Part shown: piece by piece, positions 27,589 through 36,402 of the stretch
Layout: every line of letters begins with the position of its first letter
Numbering within the stretch: position 1 is the stretch's first letter
Notes under the pieces: generated by a model
The model's input: only the letters and a program-made list of their open reading frames with translations
Told to the model about the DNA's origin: nothing
The model's database searches: none
Made by a program: the position numbers and the translations under genes
DNA from: Prevotella sp.
GTDB lineage: Bacteria > Bacteroidota > Bacteroidia > Bacteroidales > Bacteroidaceae
DNA length: 64,000 nt
Direction: 5' to 3'
Assembly (NCBI GenBank): GCA_017960525.1
Contig: JAGCZA010000058.1
Coordinates: 23,172-87,171 of the forward strand

Positions 27589-27640
27589 GAAACGAATTAC
27601 CGCAATTCCCGTCATAGGCAACGAGGATCGCGGTAATTTG
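27589..27640. repeat. Hairpin of the GAAACGAATTACCG family, between convergent genes
   Basis: Arms AATTACCGC (27595-27603) and GCGGTAATT (27630-27638), extended by GAAAC/GTTTTC. It sits between DUF5687 and prfA, which converge, so it may work as a bidirectional terminator. A near-copy lies at 50379-50441. The surrounding 158-base gap holds no gene. Confidence 0.7.
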
Positions 27641-27684
27641 TTTTCCCTAATGAGTGTCAGCTATAACAAGTTTGGAATAAATCA

Positions 27685-28800
27685 TCAGAGTTCGCTCTCT
27701 TTCATGCGTTCTGCATTTTCCGCAACGGTGAGGGCATCAATCATAGGCTGGATGTCGCCGCTGAGGAAGCCCTGGAGGTCGTGGGTGGTATAACCGATGC
27801 GGTGGTCGGTGACGCGGCCTTGCGGGAAGTTGTAAGTGCGGATCTTGGCCGAGCGGTCGCCGGTGGATACGAGTGTCTTTCGCCGCGAGGCAATATCGTC
27901 GACGTACTTCTGGTGCTCCTTGTCATATATAAAGGTATAGAGGCGTGAGAGTGCACGTTCCTTGTTCTTGGGCTGGTCGCGGGTCTCCGTGCATTCGATA
28001 AGGATTTCCTCAGTCTCGCCTGTGTTCGGGTTCTTCCACATGTAACGCAGGCGCACGCCGGACTCGACCTTGTTTACGTTCTGGCCGCCGGCACCAGAGG
28101 AGCGGAAGGTATCCCACTTGATTTCGCCTTCATTGATATGCACCTCGAACTTGTCGGCTTCTGGTAGTACGGCTACGGTGGCGGCGCTGGTGTGCATACG
28201 TCCCTGGGTCTCAGTGGCGGGCACGCGCTGCACACGGTGGACACCGCTCTCGTACTTCAGCGTGCCATAGACGTCGGCACCTGAGACGGCGAAGTCTATT
28301 TCCTTGTAACCGCCCACGGCCCCTTCCGATACGTCGGTCACCGACAGTTGCCAACCTTTGGAATCGCAGAAACTCTTGTACATCTTAAACAGGTCGCCCG
28401 CGAAGAGGCAGGCCTCGTCGCCGCCTGTGCCTGCACGTATCTCCATCTGCACGTTTTTCGCGTCTTCAGGGTCTTTAGGTATGAGTGCAATCTTGATTTC
28501 CTCTTCCAGTCGGGGTTGCAACTCCTCGTTGACAGCCAGCTCTTCACGAGCCATTTCCTTCATTTCGGGGTCATCCTCATTGGCCAGTATGTCTTTTGCC
28601 TCGCGGATGCTGTTCAAGCAGGCGATGTAGCGCCTGCGGGCATCCATAATGTCGGAAAGGTCTTTGTACTCCTTTGTCAGCTTGACGAATCGCTGCTGGT
28701 CGCCTATGACCGCAGGATCGGTGATGAGAGTCGATACTTCCTCGAAACGGGCCTCCAGGCCTTCGAGTTTTTCGAGAATGGTGTTGATTGTTTCTGCCAT
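27685..28800 (-). CDS. prfA: Peptide chain release factor 1
   Basis: 371 aa. The GGQ loop is RSSGAGGQNVNKVES, and the stop-codon-reading PxT motif is PAT in RVQRVPATETQGR. RF1 ends translation at UAA and UAG. It stands apart from its neighbours; the terminator-like hairpin at 28834 separates it from the CsgG-like operon upstream. Confidence 0.97.
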   Translation of the reverse strand: MAETINTILEKLEGLEARFEEVSTLITDPAVIGDQQRFVKLTKEYKDLSDIMDARRRYIACLNSIREAKDILANEDDPEMKEMAREELAVNEELQPRLEEEIKIALIPKDPEDAKNVQMEIRAGTGGDEACLFAGDLFKMYKSFCDSKGWQLSVTDVSEGAVGGYKEIDFAVSGADVYGTLKYESGVHRVQRVPATETQGRMHTSAATVAVLPEADKFEVHINEGEIKWDTFRSSGAGGQNVNKVESGVRLRYMWKNPNTGETEEILIECTETRDQPKNKERALSRLYTFIYDKEHQKYVDDIASRRKTLVSTGDRSAKIRTYNFPQGRVTDHRIGYTTHDLQGFLSGDIQPMIDALTVAENAERMKESEL

Positions 28801-28833
28801 CTTATGTTGTTTTTTTCGTTTTTATTTTAAAGG

Positions 28834-28866
28834 CCATCCCTCCCGCCACGGGGGTGAGAGGGATGG
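28834..28866 (-). terminator. Hairpin after the CsgG-like gene
   Basis: Perfect 9-bp arms (28834-28842, 28858-28866) around a 15-base loop, followed on the minus strand by CCTTTAAAATAAAAA. It fits a weak intrinsic terminator of the LruC-caspase-CsgG operon. Confidence 0.55.
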
Positions 28867-28910
28867 TTTATGCACGTCAAAGGCCAATGCAATGCCGTAA
28901 TGAGGGATTG

Positions 28911-29744
28911 TCAGAGGTTGATTCTGTCCCACACGGGCGGCTTTTTGGCTCTGGAGCGTACCGTCATAGTTCTCTGCTCGTCGAAGTTCTTCTTGATATC
29001 GGCACCGCCGTCTTTCACCTTGCACTTGGAAAGGGTACCACTAAGCACTTCCTCTACCTTCAGCTCGCCAACTTTGCTTTCAATCATCTCGCCCACAATC
29101 TCTTTTGAGCAGAACACCTCGAAAATCTGGTCCTTGGCGATGCCAGCATTGCTGCCGATGTTGATGTAACAGGTCTTTACGCCCTTCTTGGGGTCTACCT
29201 CGTCCAGGGCCTTGATGATGGCTTCAACTTTGAAGTTGTTGTCTACGAAGCGCTTCATCTGCTTGCGTGCCCTTTCGCTGGCCTTGAGCAGGGCCTCGTC
29301 GGCGGTGTTACCAATGGTGTACGACTCTTTGAGTGTCTCCGACGACTTGGTGACACCCGTCTCGGTGTCGATGACTGTCAGCGTGTAGCTGACAGTACAT
29401 TGATAGGTCGTAGTGGAACCCGAACTTGTGTTGGAGGTCTTGCTCTGGCGGTCGGCAGAGTTGAAGGTTCCCTCGATGTAGTACTGTATGCCCATTTCGT
29501 TGAGCTTTAGCAGTTTCTCGTTTTTGGCGGAGGGCAGCGTGCCGAGAGTAGTCTGCTCCACCACAGTAAGGCGCCCGGTGTCCATCAGACCAGAGACGAT
29601 TTCCTGTCGCAGATTGTTGCAAGCCACATTGCTGACGTTGCTCTTGTTTACAAACTCGGCTACGACTACGTTTGGTTTGTCGTCCTGTGCCATTACTGAT
29701 AGTGCAATGAATAATAGGGCTGCAATAGTTTTCAGTCTTTTCAT
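28911..29744 (-). CDS. CsgG-like exported protein
   Basis: 277 aa with a signal peptide ending at SVMAQ. It follows the CsgG pattern: VVVAEFVNKSNVSNVACNN, then RLTVVEQTTLGTLPSAK and YYIEGTFNSADRQ, and a long C-terminal domain. CsgG-like proteins form outer-membrane secretion rings or exported assembly factors. No lipobox Cys is seen, unlike true CsgG. It follows the caspase-like gene by 19 bases. Confidence 0.65.
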   Translation of the reverse strand: MKRLKTIAALLFIALSVMAQDDKPNVVVAEFVNKSNVSNVACNNLRQEIVSGLMDTGRLTVVEQTTLGTLPSAKNEKLLKLNEMGIQYYIEGTFNSADRQSKTSNTSSGSTTTYQCTVSYTLTVIDTETGVTKSSETLKESYTIGNTADEALLKASERARKQMKRFVDNNFKVEAIIKALDEVDPKKGVKTCYINIGSNAGIAKDQIFEVFCSKEIVGEMIESKVGELKVEEVLSGTLSKCKVKDGGADIKKNFDEQRTMTVRSRAKKPPVWDRINL

Positions 29745-29763
29745 AGTTATACGATTTAGTGTT

Positions 29764-30744
29764 TCAATGTTTCAGGAAACTGCGCTTGGGTTTTGCGCTC
29801 TGCTGCTGGGCTGGTGCAGCCTGCTGCTGGGCTGGCTGGCTGGCAGAAAGAGTAGCGGCCTGGACCTGAGGCTTGGTCATAGTCTCGAAGCGTTTTGCCT
29901 CCGATTCAGCCATTTTCCAGTTGCGCCAGTCCTTTAGCGAAGAGGCTGCTGTAATGGTAGGCGTCTGCTTCTTTTCATTCTCAATGGTCGACACCTCGTC
30001 GACTTTCTTTGTCACGATGTCGCTCAGTTCGCCAAGGGTGATGCTGCCCTTGCTTTTCTGCAAAGCCTCCAATATGCAGTAGGTGAAGAGGCCGTGCCCC
30101 TTTTCCTTCAGCGGGTAGGCTGTCTGGCCGGCATCGGTGGCGGCAAAGACAACCAGATTGCCCTGTACGGGGCCTTTTTTCTCGCGCACGGCCACGCCAC
30201 GTGCCTGCTGCATCATACCGCCCTCGCGCTTAGAGCCGCTGAAACATGCATCGAGGAAGACGAGCGTCTGCTTTGACTTCATGGCACTCAGCCGCTTGTA
30301 GAAGTCTTCGGTGGAAATGCCGCTGGTGGCAGGTTCCAGGCTGTATCCGTCGACAGGCAGCAGATATGCTTTCTTGCTCTCGTCATCGGGCATACCGTGA
30401 CCACTATAGTACACGATGGCGCGTGCCTGACCATCCTTCACGTTGATGACGTTTTCCAGCCACTTCATATTGTAGTTCATATCATTGAGAGAGGCATCTG
30501 GCACGTACTTGATGTTTTTTTCAGGCACGCCCAGCGTCTTCATCAGATAGCGTTTGAAGATGGCTCCGTCGTTGAGGGCGAAGGGAACGGGCACTTCGTG
30601 CTTGTAGTTCTCGTTGCAGATGATGACGGCAAAGGTGTTAGCATCCTGCTCATCGTTCACGGCAATGTAGGTATCTACGTTTCCTTGTGCCTGCACAGAC
30701 ATTCCGAAAGCCACGGCCAGCACAAAAAGCAGTAGTCTTCTCAT
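29764..30744 (-). CDS. Exported caspase-family (C14) protease
   Basis: 326 aa with a signal peptide (MRRLLLFVLAVAFGMSVQAQ). The p20-like fold shows the catalytic His in IVYYSGHGMP (about 117) and the catalytic Cys in TLVFLDACFSGSKREGG (about 168). The C-terminal 45 residues are a Gln/Ala/Pro-rich low-complexity tail (QPAQQQAAPAQQQ). Metacaspase-like enzymes cleave after Arg/Lys; the substrate is unknown. It sits between LruC (15-base gap) and the CsgG-like gene. Confidence 0.85.
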   Translation of the reverse strand: MRRLLLFVLAVAFGMSVQAQGNVDTYIAVNDEQDANTFAVIICNENYKHEVPVPFALNDGAIFKRYLMKTLGVPEKNIKYVPDASLNDMNYNMKWLENVINVKDGQARAIVYYSGHGMPDDESKKAYLLPVDGYSLEPATSGISTEDFYKRLSAMKSKQTLVFLDACFSGSKREGGMMQQARGVAVREKKGPVQGNLVVFAATDAGQTAYPLKEKGHGLFTYCILEALQKSKGSITLGELSDIVTKKVDEVSTIENEKKQTPTITAASSLKDWRNWKMAESEAKRFETMTKPQVQAATLSASQPAQQQAAPAQQQSAKPKRSFLKH

Positions 30745-30759
30745 ATCAGTTGTATGTTG

Positions 30760-33342
30760 TTATTGATGGAATATTTTACCTTCCTCTTTGCTGGGATACA
30801 AATACCAGTCTTGATTCTGTGAGGGGTCTTCTGCAAAACCAGCAAACTCGGGATAGGCGACTGTGATTCTGGTGAACTCGGTAGGCCAATCCCAGTCGGT
30901 AGGAATGACAATAGCATGCGGGTCGGACCCCTGCTCTGCCAGATGCACTTCAGGAGCAGCTGAGGGTTTGATCCAGAAGTCTGTGTTTTGGAAGCTGAAG
31001 TTGTCAGGCGTTTCAATGGTGACAGTCTTGACACTGGTGGTGTTGTTACTGCTGCCTATAACAGTATTAACAAACGAACTGCGTGCCTTGCCAAGAATAT
31101 CGTGTACTTCGGTGTCAGAGAAAAGTTTCTCGTTGTTAAGGCGCAACCAAATGTTGAATGTGGCACCTGTGCAGCAGAGCGTCACATCAAGCCTGCTCAT
31201 ATCTACCTCCTTTAGGTTTTCATCGTAGTGGTAACTCACTTTGATGACTACGTCGTTCATATCGTAGTCGCCCAAAGGTGTGTCCTCGAAAGCGTAGCTC
31301 CACACGGCAGGACGCTCATCGCCACCGTTGTCCTCACTTGGATTGTAGCCTGGAGTGCATCCTGATACGCCAGCCACAAAGTTTTCTGATTGCGGAATGG
31401 ACACATTGGCGCACCCCTTCCTCACGAATACCACACCGTTATTGCCCTGACAACCTGTGTTGCCATTAGTGCCAATACCGTTAGCCACATACTCGCTAAA
31501 CACCTTGAAGGCATTCTCCACACTCTTGCCCTTGCAGGCGTTGTTCTTAGTGTCTACGCTGATGGCGATATTGTTGGCAAAATAGCCTTTGGAGATTGGG
31601 CCGTCATCGTCCCAAGTGAAGTAGTTGCACCGGCCTACCTCCAATACTGCATAGCCGCTTTCAGGCCCCAGCCAGGTGGTACCCATATTCCATAGCGAAC
31701 CAATGCGCATGAGTGCGCCGCTGGCCAATGCAACGTAGCTGTTGTCTGACTGACCGTCGTTGCCGTCGCTCATCATCAGCTCGCCGCCGACGTAAAAGTA
31801 GGAACCCTGCGTCAGCTCCACCACGTATGCACGCATATCCTGTTCACAGTACCACTGGCAGGCATTATAGATGCGTGTATTCGGCGTGTTGTAGTTGCCG
31901 CCGTCTTCATTGGCCATACCCGATTTCACGATGTGGGCCACACCGTGATTGTAGAAATTGCTCAAACCTGCACCACCCATCAGGTCGATGCACTTGAACG
32001 AACCGTAATTGTAGAACTTTCCAAAGTTGTTGTTGAATGTGCCAACGTCGATGGTACCTCCGTTGTAGCCTTCCAGCCCTTCGGCGTTGCCATTGGTCAC
32101 TTTGATGGTTCCGCTACCGCTTACCTTTCCGCCAGGCATCACCACAAGGCGTGCCTCATTGACAAAGGTCATGCTGGCACCAGTAGGGATGACCAACTCG
32201 CCGCCGTTGTCGACCACGATGACGGCTCCACCGCCAACCTTCTGCTCATTATATTCTGGCAGAGTCCACTTACCGCTGATATAAACTGTACGAGGATCGC
32301 CCTGTCCTTGCTCAGTAGGCAGCACACCAATAATCTTATTATAAGTACCAGTAATCTTGAACTTCTTCACGTAATTCTCGTCGTAGACCCAATAGCCTTC
32401 GGTTCCTCCTGATTGTGTATAGGCTCCTTTAACGGGCTGGGTCGTTACATTCATCCAACTGCTACGCCCTGTGTTCTGAAGCTGGTTGTAGAGATTCAGG
32501 AAGATGTCTATTTTCTGGTTGTGAGAATCGATATAGCTCTTGACATTGTTGGGGTTGTAATCCAATTGAACCGAATTATATTGTATAATAAGAGGATTCC
32601 ATACCTCATCAAAGAATTGTCTGTCTTCTTGTGATGCTTGATAGTTGCTGTTGTATAATATGTCGCTTGGAACTTGTCCCCAATTGAATTGTGGCAATGT
32701 TGGATATTGGGTAATTATATAAGAACCGCCTCCCTGTCCTTCAACGTAGTAAGAATTATCATAATTGTCGTTAATATTGGCATCTGTCGGCTCCTTTGCC
32801 CCTTCGAGGAACGATTTGGCGTAAGCATCGTTGGGAATGGTGATGTGGGGTACCGAAGGAGATTCCATACTGCGAGTGATGGAACGTGTGGCTCTTGCAC
32901 CAGCTGTCGAACCAAAAGAGGTGGTCAGCTTACCATCGGCGATGACGGCTTTCTTGTAAACGGTGAAACCTTTGGAATCGGTCAGTCCAACCACTAAGCG
33001 CGAGTTGGCAGATGGATACTCGAATGTGGTTGCGAAGGTCTGCCCATTTCCTACTGTACCCTGAGTGAGCACATAGCCACGCTCTTCTACAAGCGGGTCG
33101 TTAGAGTAGATCTTTACAGTGTAGGTCTCGCCGTAGTCCTGATTAACGGTGACGGTAGCCTCCGCTTTGGCGGTCATCACCCAGTCGTGGTCGGCTGCAA
33201 CATCGATACCCAGTTGTTGTTTGGCGTTGGCCAGCGACTCGGCCTTTGTTGGCACGTAGTAGTCTTCGCTTTCGTCGCAAGCGGTAAAGAGTGAAAGGGC
33301 GGCTAACAGCACAGTACCTTTCATCAAGTGATTTTTTCTCAT
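30760..33342 (-). CDS. LruC-domain (DUF4842) lipoprotein
   Basis: 860 aa. From the ATG at 33342 a lipoprotein signal ends at LFTAC. An in-frame ATG at 33381 would add 13 residues; the open frame to 33438 crosses the promoter. The N-terminal part has beta-rich domains. The central region is Gly/Asn-rich and repetitive (GGKVSGSGTIKVTNGN and similar), like a beta-helix. The C-terminal LruC/DUF4842 domain has DTPLGDYDMNDVVIKVSYHY. Likely surface-exposed. First gene of a three-gene operon with the caspase and CsgG-like proteins. Confidence 0.75.
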   Translation of the reverse strand: MRKNHLMKGTVLLAALSLFTACDESEDYYVPTKAESLANAKQQLGIDVAADHDWVMTAKAEATVTVNQDYGETYTVKIYSNDPLVEERGYVLTQGTVGNGQTFATTFEYPSANSRLVVGLTDSKGFTVYKKAVIADGKLTTSFGSTAGARATRSITRSMESPSVPHITIPNDAYAKSFLEGAKEPTDANINDNYDNSYYVEGQGGGSYIITQYPTLPQFNWGQVPSDILYNSNYQASQEDRQFFDEVWNPLIIQYNSVQLDYNPNNVKSYIDSHNQKIDIFLNLYNQLQNTGRSSWMNVTTQPVKGAYTQSGGTEGYWVYDENYVKKFKITGTYNKIIGVLPTEQGQGDPRTVYISGKWTLPEYNEQKVGGGAVIVVDNGGELVIPTGASMTFVNEARLVVMPGGKVSGSGTIKVTNGNAEGLEGYNGGTIDVGTFNNNFGKFYNYGSFKCIDLMGGAGLSNFYNHGVAHIVKSGMANEDGGNYNTPNTRIYNACQWYCEQDMRAYVVELTQGSYFYVGGELMMSDGNDGQSDNSYVALASGALMRIGSLWNMGTTWLGPESGYAVLEVGRCNYFTWDDDGPISKGYFANNIAISVDTKNNACKGKSVENAFKVFSEYVANGIGTNGNTGCQGNNGVVFVRKGCANVSIPQSENFVAGVSGCTPGYNPSEDNGGDERPAVWSYAFEDTPLGDYDMNDVVIKVSYHYDENLKEVDMSRLDVTLCCTGATFNIWLRLNNEKLFSDTEVHDILGKARSSFVNTVIGSSNNTTSVKTVTIETPDNFSFQNTDFWIKPSAAPEVHLAEQGSDPHAIVIPTDWDWPTEFTRITVAYPEFAGFAEDPSQNQDWYLYPSKEEGKIFHQ

Positions 33343-33407
33343 AGGAGTATAGCTTTTAAAGCCTTTTATAATTGATTTCATATTGTTTATATTAATGATA
33401 GTGGCTG

Positions 33408-33415
33408 CAAAGATA
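33408..33415 (-). promoter_or_regulatory. TAnnTTTG promoter box (TATCTTTG) of the LruC-caspase-CsgG operon
   Basis: TATCTTTGCAG on the minus strand, about 65 bases before ATG 33342. Confidence 0.65.
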
Positions 33416-33491
33416 GGCATTTTTTTCGATTCCTCCAATTATTTTATTAAGAAAATGCATCATAATGGCTTATTTTACAAAATAAAATGCT

Positions 33492-33499
33492 TACCTTTG
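33492..33499 (+). promoter_or_regulatory. TAnnTTTG promoter box (TACCTTTG) of the YitT-family gene
   Basis: TACCTTTGCACCC on the plus strand, 24 bases before the ATG at 33524; divergent from the box at 33408. Confidence 0.7.
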
Positions 33500-33523
33500 C
33501 ACCCAAAATAGCAAAAAACGCCA

Positions 33524-34420
33524 ATGAAAAGTCCAGGAAAAGCAATTATCATCAGCGAGCTGCATGACTATGTGATGATAACTCTGGCCATGTTCTCCTA
33601 CTGTATTGGTTGGACAATCTTCTTGCTGCCCAACAACATTTCTACTGGAGGTGTGGCAGGTATATCGTCTATTATCTACTGGGGTACGAACATCCCTGCC
33701 CAGTTGTCTTACTTCTTCATCAATGCAGTCCTGCTTATCATTGCCCTACGGGTGCTTGGATGGCGCTTCTGTGTGAAGACTGTCTATGCCGTCATCGCTC
33801 TGACGCTGTCTTCCACAGTCACCACTCAGCTGTATCACGAGCATTGGCTCAGTGACCAGCCCTTTATGGCAGCCATTATCGGAGCGGTGTTCTGTGGTTG
33901 CGGCGTGGGGCTTGTCTTGTCCAACAACGGTTCGACTGGAGGTACCGACATCATTGCCGCCATTGTCAACAAGTATCGTGATATTTCTCTGGGTCGCGTC
34001 ATTCTCATCTGCGATGTTTTCATCATCAGTAGCAGTTATCTGGTGTTGCGCGACTTCGAACGCGTGCTATATGGCTATGTGGTGCTCTATGTCACAGCAT
34101 TCTGTATCGACCAGGTTGTGAATTCCCGACGCAGTTCGGTGCAGTTCTTTATCATCAGCGACAAGTACATGGAGATAGGCCAGCGCATCAACCGCGAACC
34201 TCACAGGGGGTGTACCATCATCAACGCACAGGGGTTCTATTCTGGGAAAGAGGTGAAAATGCTTTTCGTTTTGGCCAACCGCAGACAGAGCAACATGATT
34301 TTCCGCCTTATCAACGATGTTGATCCTGGGGCTTTCGTCTCTCAGAGTGCCGTCATCGGTGTCTATGGAGAGGGTTTCGACCGCTTTAAAATAAGACGAA
34401 AGAGTGAGCGAATTAGTTAA
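33524..34420 (+). CDS. YitT-family (DUF2179) membrane protein
   Basis: 298 aa. Five to six membrane helices (about 20-190) carry FSYCIGWTIFLLPNNISTGGVAG and LSNNGSTGGTDIIAAIVNKY, both typical of YitT. The C-terminal DUF2179 domain (about 215-285) has HRGCTIINAQGFYSGKEVKML. Function unknown, often called a transporter. Confidence 0.9.
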   Translation: MKSPGKAIIISELHDYVMITLAMFSYCIGWTIFLLPNNISTGGVAGISSIIYWGTNIPAQLSYFFINAVLLIIALRVLGWRFCVKTVYAVIALTLSSTVTTQLYHEHWLSDQPFMAAIIGAVFCGCGVGLVLSNNGSTGGTDIIAAIVNKYRDISLGRVILICDVFIISSSYLVLRDFERVLYGYVVLYVTAFCIDQVVNSRRSSVQFFIISDKYMEIGQRINREPHRGCTIINAQGFYSGKEVKMLFVLANRRQSNMIFRLINDVDPGAFVSQSAVIGVYGEGFDRFKIRRKSERIS

Positions 34421-34469
34421 ATAGGTGCAAAATATATGTCAAAGTTTTGGCTGTTATCCTATTTTTGCG

Positions 34470-34477
34470 TAACTTTG
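34470..34477 (+). promoter_or_regulatory. TAnnTTTG promoter box (TAACTTTG) of the coiled-coil gene
   Basis: TAACTTTGCCGCC on the plus strand, 51 bases before the ATG at 34529. Confidence 0.65.
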
Positions 34478-34528
34478 CCGCCAAGATTAAGAATTAGACA
34501 GAAATAATTTAACTAAACACAAGGTAAA

Positions 34529-34867
34529 ATGAAAAGATTCGTAATGATTGCCGCTATTGCTGCGGCTACAATGATTGGCGCACAGAACGTGCAAGCTCAG
34601 AGTGTTGTAGACGGACAGAGTGCCAAGGAACTGAATCAGCAGGCCAAGGAACTGAAAAAGAAGGAGAAGATCCTCAAGAACGCAGACAAGGCACGTGCCA
34701 ATGTGCTCAAGGCCGAGAAGAAAGTCGAATCAACCCGCAAGGCTGTCGAGACTGCCAAGAAGAAGGCTGAGGATGCCGTGAAGGATCTGGAGAAGGCTCG
34801 CAAGAAGGCTGAAGAGGCCGACCGCGAAGTGGCCAACATTCAGGGAACTCTGCAACCACAGCAGTAA
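34529..34867 (+). CDS. Small exported coiled-coil protein
   Basis: 112 aa with a signal peptide (MKRFVMIAAIAAATMIGAQNVQAQ). The rest is a Lys/Glu/Ala-rich heptad-like helix (about 30-105), predicted to be coiled coil. No known family recognised. It could be a periplasmic spacer or scaffold. Confidence 0.75.
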   Translation: MKRFVMIAAIAAATMIGAQNVQAQSVVDGQSAKELNQQAKELKKKEKILKNADKARANVLKAEKKVESTRKAVETAKKKAEDAVKDLEKARKKAEEADREVANIQGTLQPQQ

Positions 34868-34905
34868 AAAGTTCTTCACCGACCTTTCCTGTCTGCGGCC
34901 TATTC

Positions 34906-35052
34906 ATGAGAAATGAACACGGAGACCTATTGACAAATGTACTGCTGGGACTGCTGGTGGCAGTCTTGGCAGCCATTTGTTTTTCTACCATTTCATCGGA
35001 GAAGAACAAAGACGCCCTAAAAGCAAAAACAGAAAATGCCAGTAAACGGTAA
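34906..35052 (+). CDS. Small membrane protein (48 aa), unknown function
   Basis: ATG 34906 to TAA 35052. It contains one hydrophobic segment (LLTNVLLGLLVAVLAAICF, about 8-26) followed by a polar Lys-rich tail. Its end overlaps the DUF3822 start by 17 bases, suggesting translational coupling. The single clean helix and the overlap support coding, but no homologue was checked. Confidence 0.5.
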   Translation: MRNEHGDLLTNVLLGLLVAVLAAICFSTISSEKNKDALKAKTENASKR

Positions 35053-35836
35053 CACGTTCCAGCGGCTCACCATACGCATTGGCCGCAACACCTTGTCATT
35101 CTCAACCATCGATGGTGACAACAACATTCTTTACGAACCTTTCGTGGTAAAGAGTGGTGTCTCTATGGCTGCCAATTTGCGTGAGGCATTCAAAACCGCC
35201 GAACTGCTCCTCCAACCGTCGCCTCGTGTACGTGTGTTGCTCGACACCGATGTGCTGATGATTCCTGTCGAGCAGTTTGACGAGCAGAATGTTGCCACGC
35301 TGTATGGTCACGCCTACCCCCACAAAGAGCAAGATGCCGTCTTCTACAACGTGCTCCCCGACCTGAACGCCGTAGCTGCCTTTTCCATGAACAAAGACCT
35401 CCGGCTGGTCATCGACGACCATTTCAAGGACGTGCGTCTCATTACCGCTGTCTCACCCGTTTGGCGGCATTTGCACCAACGTAGCTTTACCGGCTCACGC
35501 CACAAGCTCTACGGCTATTTCCACGAAAAAAGGCTGGAGGTGTTCAGCTTCCAGCAGAACCGCTTTAAGTTCTGCAATTCTTTTGAGGCAAGTCGTGCGC
35601 ACGATTCGCTCTTCTTCCTGCTTTATGTTTGGAAACAACTGCAACTGCAGCCTCTGTACGATGAGTTGCATATCGTGGGCGACATTCCCGACGAGGAATG
35701 GATGCTCCAGGAGTTGCGCAAGTATCTCCAGAAAGCATACGTCGTAAATCCGCAGGCCGACTTTTCACAGCATCCCGCAACCGAGGTCAAGGGAATACCC
35801 TACGACCTGATGACGCTCTTCGTGAAGGGAAGATGA
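35036..35836 (+). CDS. DUF3822-family protein
   Basis: 266 aa. The fold looks actin/ASKHA-like as in DUF3822: RLTIRIGRNTLSFSTIDG at the start, VRVLLDTDVLMIPVEQF in the middle, and HIVGDIPDEEWMLQELRKYL near the end. It often precedes rsmD in Bacteroidota, as here; its stop overlaps the rsmD start (ATGA). Function unknown. Confidence 0.78.
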   Translation: MPVNGNTFQRLTIRIGRNTLSFSTIDGDNNILYEPFVVKSGVSMAANLREAFKTAELLLQPSPRVRVLLDTDVLMIPVEQFDEQNVATLYGHAYPHKEQDAVFYNVLPDLNAVAAFSMNKDLRLVIDDHFKDVRLITAVSPVWRHLHQRSFTGSRHKLYGYFHEKRLEVFSFQQNRFKFCNSFEASRAHDSLFFLLYVWKQLQLQPLYDELHIVGDIPDEEWMLQELRKYLQKAYVVNPQADFSQHPATEVKGIPYDLMTLFVKGR

Positions 35837-36402
35837 GAATTGTCACGGGCAGATTCAAGGGGAGGCATTTCGACATTCCCCGCACGTTCAAGGCGCGGCC
35901 TACTACCGACTTTGCCAAGGAGAACATCTTCAATGTGCTCACCCACTACATTGACTTCAACGGAGCCGCTGCCCTTGACCTCTTTGCAGGAACGGGCAGC
36001 ATTACTTTGGAGATGCTTTCGCGAGGCTGCTCTCCAGTAGTGAGCATTGAACTGGATCGCGACCACCATCGCTTTATTACTACTTGCATTGATAAGCTGG
36101 AGAATACTGGTGGCGAAGGTATTACGAAAGAAAGCAGAGTCCTTCGTGCAGACGTTTTCCGCTTTCTGAAGACTTGTAAGCAGCAGTTCGATTTTATCTT
36201 TGCCGACCCCCCATACGCCCTGAAAGAACTGCCGCTCCTTCCTGACCTTGTCATTAGCCGGAACCTGTTGTGTGCTGACGGCATTTTCGTACTGGAACAC
36301 GGAAAAGACCATACATTTGAACGGCATCCCAATTTCTTGGAACACCGTTCATACGGTAGTGTGAACTTCTCGCTCTTCCGTCAGCAGGCTAACACGCCTT
36401 GA
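35833..36402 (+). CDS. rsmD: 16S rRNA m2G966 methyltransferase
   Basis: 189 aa from the ATG at 35833. The SAM motif ALDLFAGTGSITLEMLSRG is near residue 46, and the catalytic motif FIFADPPY follows. The N-terminal MRIVTGRFKGRHFDIP is the RsmD signature. The 3' end overlaps the convergent nadC by 14 bases. Confidence 0.93.
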   Translation: MRIVTGRFKGRHFDIPRTFKARPTTDFAKENIFNVLTHYIDFNGAAALDLFAGTGSITLEMLSRGCSPVVSIELDRDHHRFITTCIDKLENTGGEGITKESRVLRADVFRFLKTCKQQFDFIFADPPYALKELPLLPDLVISRNLLCADGIFVLEHGKDHTFERHPNFLEHRSYGSVNFSLFRQQANTP

